A DNA stretch of 64,000 nucleotides from positions 78,315 through 142,314 of the forward strand of contig NZ_LELA01000092.1 in assembly GCF_001677955.1 (NCBI RefSeq). The letters run 5' to 3'. This DNA comes from Chryseobacterium sp. BGARF1. Its GTDB lineage: Bacteria; Bacteroidota; Bacteroidia; Flavobacteriales; Weeksellaceae. This document shows, piece by piece, positions 60,960-64,000 of the stretch; position 1 is the stretch's first letter; every line of letters begins with the position of its first letter. The position numbers were made by a program, and so were the translations under genes. Below the pieces are notes generated by a model. The model was given only the letters and a program-made list of their open reading frames with translations. It made no database searches and had not been told where the DNA came from.

Positions 60960-61286
60960 ATGGAAATTACAAATCTGCAACAACAAGTCGACGAATGGAT
61001 AAAAACCATTGGTGTTCGTTATTTTAATGAGCTTACCAATATGGCAATGCTTACTGAAGAAGTTGGCGAAGTTGCAAGAATTATCGCAAGAAGATACGGT
61101 GAACAAAGCGAAAAAGAAAGCGATAAGACCAAAGATCTTGGTGAAGAATTAGCCGACGTATTGTTTGTCACTTTATGTTTAGCCAATCAAACCGGAGTCA
61201 ATCTACAGGAAGCATTCGACAAAAAAATGAAAATAAAAACTGATCGCGACAAAGACCGTCATCAGAATAATGAGAAATTGAAGTAG
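60960..61286 (+). CDS. MazG-like nucleotide pyrophosphohydrolase
   Basis: 108 residues of the all-alpha NTP pyrophosphatase superfamily. The metal-binding EExxE helix is in MLTEEVGEVARI, and the second acidic motif is in DLGEELADVLFVTLCLANQTG (ExxD). This is the single-domain MazG-like type that hydrolyses (d)NTPs to monophosphate and PPi, often for house-cleaning of aberrant nucleotides. It lies between two heptamer repeat islands upstream of aroA. Confidence 0.88.
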   Translation: MEITNLQQQVDEWIKTIGVRYFNELTNMAMLTEEVGEVARIIARRYGEQSEKESDKTKDLGEELADVLFVTLCLANQTGVNLQEAFDKKMKIKTDRDKDRHQNNEKLK

Positions 61287-61290
61287 ATTT

Positions 61291-61353
61291 CAGATGCTAG
61301 ACTTTAGATATTAGACCATTGAAAGTCTGAAATCTGACATCTGAAGTCTCAAA
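61291..61353. repeat. Degenerate heptanucleotide repeat between mazG-like gene and aroA
   Basis: Nine consecutive 7-base units start 4 bases after the MazG-like stop codon: cagatgc, tagactt, tagatat, tagacca, ttgaaag, tctgaaa, tctgaca, tctgaag, tctcaaa. The tctgaaR units match those at 37536-37570. Confidence 0.65.
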
Positions 61354-61365
61354 ATCTTTAAAATA

Positions 61366-62586
61366 ATGAAGCTAGAAAAATCAAAATTAAAAGGAAACAA
61401 AACCATACAAATCAGCGGTTCGAAAAGTATTTCGAATCGTTTGTTGATTTTAGAAAGTTTGTTTAAAAACATAAAAATCGGGAATTTATCTAATTCTCAG
61501 GATACGCAATTATTAAAAAAAGCACTTTCAGAAAATAGCGAGATTGTCGACATTCATCACGCTGGAACAGCGATGCGTTTTTTAACGTCATATTATTCTA
61601 TCCAGGATGGAAAAACGACCATTCTTACCGGTTCCGGAAGAATGAAGGAAAGACCTATTAAAAATCTGGTTACCGCTTTACAAAATCTAGGCGTTGAAAT
61701 TGAGTATCTAGAAAATGAAGGTTTTCCGCCTTTGAAAATTATTGGAAGAAAAATTACGGAGACAAAAGTAGATGTTCCCGCAAATATTTCAAGCCAGTTC
61801 ATCACTTCCCTTCTTTTGATAGCTGGAAAGCTAGAAAATGGTTTGGAAATAAACTTAGTTGGAAAAGTTACTTCGAGATCTTATATCGAAATGACTTTAG
61901 ATATTTTAACCAAATTCGGAATAAAAAACAGCTTCATTGAAAACACTATCAAAGTAGGATCTACCATCAACCATCAACTACCAACCATCAACTATGAAGT
62001 GGAAAGTGATTGGAGTTCGGCTTCTTATTTCTACTCTTTTGCCGCTTTAGGTAAAGAAACCATTCATCTGAAAAGCTTTTACAAAGAATCTACTCAGGGC
62101 GATTCTGCAATCGCTGAGATTTATGAAACGTTTTTCGGTATTAAAACTATTTTCACCGAAGGCGAACACAAATTGACACTTCAGCCAATTGAAAATTTCA
62201 TATTCCCGGAAAAAATCGTTTTGGATATGAATAATTGTCCGGATATTGCACAAACACTTTGTGTAACCGCTGCAGCGTTGAGAATTCCTTTTGAAATTTC
62301 AGGTTTGGGAACATTGAGGGTAAAAGAAACTGATAGACTTTTAGCTTTATTTAATGAACTACAAAAGCTAGGAGCAGAAACTGAAATAACAGATTTAACC
62401 ATAAAATCAATCAGCTTCAATGAAGCTGAAGACAATATTTCTATCAAAACATATCAAGACCACAGAATGGCGATGAGCTTTGCACCGTTTTGTTTATTTA
62501 AAGAATTGAATATTGAAGATGAGAATGTGGTGGAAAAATCTTATCCAATGTTTTGGGAAGATTTGATAATTTTATTAGAAAAATAA
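61366..62586 (+). CDS. aroA: 3-phosphoshikimate 1-carboxyvinyltransferase (EPSP synthase)
   Basis: 406 residues. Transfers enolpyruvyl from PEP to shikimate-3-phosphate in aromatic amino acid synthesis. Landmarks: ISGSKSISNRLLILESL at the N-terminus, HAGTAMRFLTSYYSIQDG, SGRMKERPIKNLVTAL, SSQFITSLLLIAGKL, ESDWSSASYFYSFAALG and LGTLRVKETDRLLALFNELQKLG, ending with YQDHRMAMSFAPF. All match EPSP synthase. A heptamer repeat (accatca units, 61963-61990) lies inside the coding sequence and encodes STINHQLPTINY just before ESDWSS. Confidence 0.95.
   Translation: MKLEKSKLKGNKTIQISGSKSISNRLLILESLFKNIKIGNLSNSQDTQLLKKALSENSEIVDIHHAGTAMRFLTSYYSIQDGKTTILTGSGRMKERPIKNLVTALQNLGVEIEYLENEGFPPLKIIGRKITETKVDVPANISSQFITSLLLIAGKLENGLEINLVGKVTSRSYIEMTLDILTKFGIKNSFIENTIKVGSTINHQLPTINYEVESDWSSASYFYSFAALGKETIHLKSFYKESTQGDSAIAEIYETFFGIKTIFTEGEHKLTLQPIENFIFPEKIVLDMNNCPDIAQTLCVTAAALRIPFEISGLGTLRVKETDRLLALFNELQKLGAETEITDLTIKSISFNEAEDNISIKTYQDHRMAMSFAPFCLFKELNIEDENVVEKSYPMFWEDLIILLEK
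61963..61990 (+). repeat. Heptanucleotide repeat within aroA
   Basis: Units accatca, accatca, actacca, accatca, in frame with the coding sequence and reading TINHQLPTIN. The unit resembles catcaac-type intergenic repeats of flavobacteria. Confidence 0.65.
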
Positions 62587-62598
62587 TTGAACTTTCAA

Positions 62599-63000
62599 AT
62601 GAATATTGAATCAACAAAGTTTTTCAAAATCAATAAAATTGCCAAAACTTTCATCATGCTGGTTTTAGCTTTTTGCATTTTGATGAATATTTTTAATATG
62701 GTTAAATATTATGAATTTATAAGTATCCAATTTCATTTATTTATTATTGTAATATTATCAATATTCATTGTAAGTTTATATTTTGAAAATTATTTTACGA
62801 CAGTTGTTTTACTAATCTTTAATATATTATTTTGGTATTATACCATCACTGAAAGAAAAGATTTATCTTGGTATGATAATCCTTTTAATCATTATGATTC
62901 AGTCTTAATAAGTTTTGCTAACAATTTCGATATCTTTTTAAGGAAACTATTATATAAAATAATTAGACCTTTGAGCACAATAAATACTTTTCTTATTTGA
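62599..63000 (+). CDS. Small membrane protein of unknown function
   Basis: 133 residues from the ATG at 62599 (MNIESTKFFKINK); a TTG directly after the aroA stop opens the same frame but is less likely. Three hydrophobic segments: IAKTFIMLVLAFCILMNIF, FHLFIIVILSIFIVSLYF and FTTVVLLIFNILFWYYTI, then an aromatic-rich C-terminus. It may be cotranscribed with aroA. I do not recognise the family. Confidence 0.65.
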   Translation: MNIESTKFFKINKIAKTFIMLVLAFCILMNIFNMVKYYEFISIQFHLFIIVILSIFIVSLYFENYFTTVVLLIFNILFWYYTITERKDLSWYDNPFNHYDSVLISFANNFDIFLRKLLYKIIRPLSTINTFLI

Positions 63001-63050
63001 ATTATTATCATTCCTTTCAGAATTAAAAAATTTTATTTTAAAAAAATTAA

Positions 63051-63545
63051 ATGAAAAAGCTACTCATCATATTGTATCTCTTAATTCCTTTAACATTTTG
63101 GGCTCAATATCTTTTACCCAATGAAGAAGTTATTTATTCATTTGAAACCAAAAACGGCAAGAAAATGTCTTTGGTAAAAGATAAAAGCAATAAATACATT
63201 CAATATCGTTTTGGAACTAAAACCAAAGTTGAAATGGAATTTCCTGCCGACAGAACAAAAGAAAGCTGGAAAAAATTTCATTACAATTCTTATTGGCGAG
63301 GTGGCGGAATACAAAATGCAGGAATGGAAGTCGATAATCTTTCCTTTAAAAATAATGGGTATGAATACTTGTTATTCAGAACCTATCATGCGGAAGGCGA
63401 AGTTTACACTGTCGGAATTATCATCACAGACAGCCAGAAAAAAGAAACGCGCATCAATGGAAATTATAAAACAGTAAAAGGCTGTATCTGTAATTTGGAA
63501 GATACCGGAATGATACAGAAAGAAGATATTGGATTAAGTTTTTAA
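63051..63545 (+). CDS. Small secreted protein of unknown function
   Basis: 164 residues. Signal peptide MKKLLIILYLLIPLTFWAQ, then a predicted beta-rich domain (NEEVIYSFETKNGKKMSLVKDKSNKYIQYRFG, EYLLFRTYHAEGEVYTVGIIITDSQKKETRINGNY) with a CxC near the C-terminus (KGCICNLEDTG). Probably periplasmic. I recognise no named family, though similar proteins occur in Chryseobacterium. A 50-base gap separates it from the membrane protein gene. Confidence 0.7.
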   Translation: MKKLLIILYLLIPLTFWAQYLLPNEEVIYSFETKNGKKMSLVKDKSNKYIQYRFGTKTKVEMEFPADRTKESWKKFHYNSYWRGGGIQNAGMEVDNLSFKNNGYEYLLFRTYHAEGEVYTVGIIITDSQKKETRINGNYKTVKGCICNLEDTGMIQKEDIGLSF

Positions 63546-63662
63546 TACAAATAGTATCTCTCTTTTTACTATTTTTCATAAAAAATTCCTTTCCAAAAAA
63601 ACAGAAAATTTCTTTTTAGAAATAAACTCAATAAATTTCTCGTCAGGTTGATAAATAATTTA

Positions 63663-63670
63663 TATATTTG
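63663..63670 (+). promoter_or_regulatory. -7 element for the GG-leader peptide gene
   Basis: TATATTTG, 56 bases before the ATG at 63727, matching TAnnTTTG. Confidence 0.5.
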
Positions 63671-63726
63671 ATAGTGTGCACATTAAGTACCACAAACCAA
63701 AAAAAATCATTTAAAAACTAATTACT

Positions 63727-63900
63727 ATGAAAAATTTAAAAAAAATTTCAAGACAAGAATTGAAAAGTATTAGCGGGGGAATCGAAGTATGTATTCAAAA
63801 TTGTATGGTAGGATATTATAAATGCTGTATCCCCCGTCAACGTTATTATTGTACTCCTAATGGTAGCCAATGTGGAAATATTATTATCATAGAACCTTAA
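63727..63900 (+). CDS. Small Cys-rich bacteriocin-like peptide with double-glycine leader
   Basis: 57 residues. The leader MKNLKKISRQELKSISGG (Gly17-Gly18) is the classic double-glycine type cleaved by C39-peptidase ABC exporters, and MKNLKKxSRxxLKxISGG-like leaders are common in Chryseobacterium. The 39-residue core holds six cysteines (22, 26, 33, 34, 42, 49), which could form three disulfides, and ends in a hydrophobic NIIIIEP. An AT-rich leader with a -7 element lies upstream. No exporter is seen before the window ends. Whether it kills, signals or does something else is unknown. Confidence 0.75.
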   Translation: MKNLKKISRQELKSISGGIEVCIQNCMVGYYKCCIPRQRYYCTPNGSQCGNIIIIEP

Positions 63901-64000
63901 CTAAAAATAGTTAGAGCGTGTTTAAATTTTTATTAAATATTTTTCTATTGCCTTTATCTTAATTTTGACTACGTCGAAATAGCATTCATCGACTGAAAGG

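Overview
The window looks like a chromosomal segment of a low-GC Bacteroidota, most likely a Chryseobacterium-like member of the Weeksellaceae. The evidence is the very AT-rich spacers, the recurring TAnnTTTG promoter element (the Bacteroidota -7 motif), type IX secretion (T9SS) sorting domains, the rplM-rpsI-rpsB ribosomal order, DUF4252/GIN-domain lipoproteins behind an ECF sigma factor, and a double-glycine leader peptide of the kind seen in Chryseobacterium. Genus assignment is inference; there is no rRNA gene in the window.

Layout. 1-1700: the end of an unknown gene and ornithine aminotransferase (rocD). 1770-13972: a surface-glycan cluster of about twelve genes (seven GT2-type enzymes including one GT2-GT1 fusion, two further GT1/GT4 enzymes, a pair of RfaS/CgeB-like proteins, a polysaccharide deacetylase and a DUF6492-like protein), followed by a stand-alone mannose-phosphate isomerase-type cupin. 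14536-18753: core genes gltX, accA, tsf, with a DUF-type paralog between accA and tsf. 18956-32547: four tandem giant secreted proteins (944-1300 residues), each with its own promoter and a T9SS type B C-terminal domain. 32686-36547: a carboxypeptidase-regulatory-like secreted protein, trmB, and three more members of the family seen at 17089. 36624-38420: rplM-rpsI-rpsB on the minus strand. 39279-42626: a fused B12-dependent isobutyryl-CoA-type mutase (IcmF). 42740-48976: small envelope proteins, a PP-loop ATPase, a beta-lactamase-fold hydrolase, a PadR/membrane-protein operon, an RNA ligase-like protein, ruvC and a lipocalin-like lipoprotein. 49015-50898: a secreted M43-type metalloprotease with a type A T9SS tail. 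51112-54271: a DUF4407 membrane protein, a 630-base spacer with a duplicated structured element, and guaB. 54420-57401: an ECF sigma / anti-sigma-like / DUF4252 operon. 57592-64000: a GlmU-like enzyme, type B L31, a beta-helix lipoprotein, a MazG-like protein, aroA, two small envelope proteins and a 57-residue Cys-rich double-glycine peptide.

The points most worth attention are: (1) a ~142-base tandem duplication at 52423-52704 carrying an identical long hairpin, a strong Shine-Dalgarno-like sequence and a tiny ORF; (2) the four tandem T9SS adhesin-like genes; (3) the separation of tsf from rpsB with opposite orientation, which one inversion of the adhesin segment would explain, with paralogous genes in inverted orientation at both ends; (4) the small Cys-rich GG-leader peptide at 63727; and (5) heptanucleotide repeat islands at several gene borders and inside aroA.

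All functional assignments come from reading the sequence and from recollection of protein families; no database search was run. Where an upstream alternative start uses TTG/GTG, or overlaps a promoter motif, I give the ATG start I consider correct.
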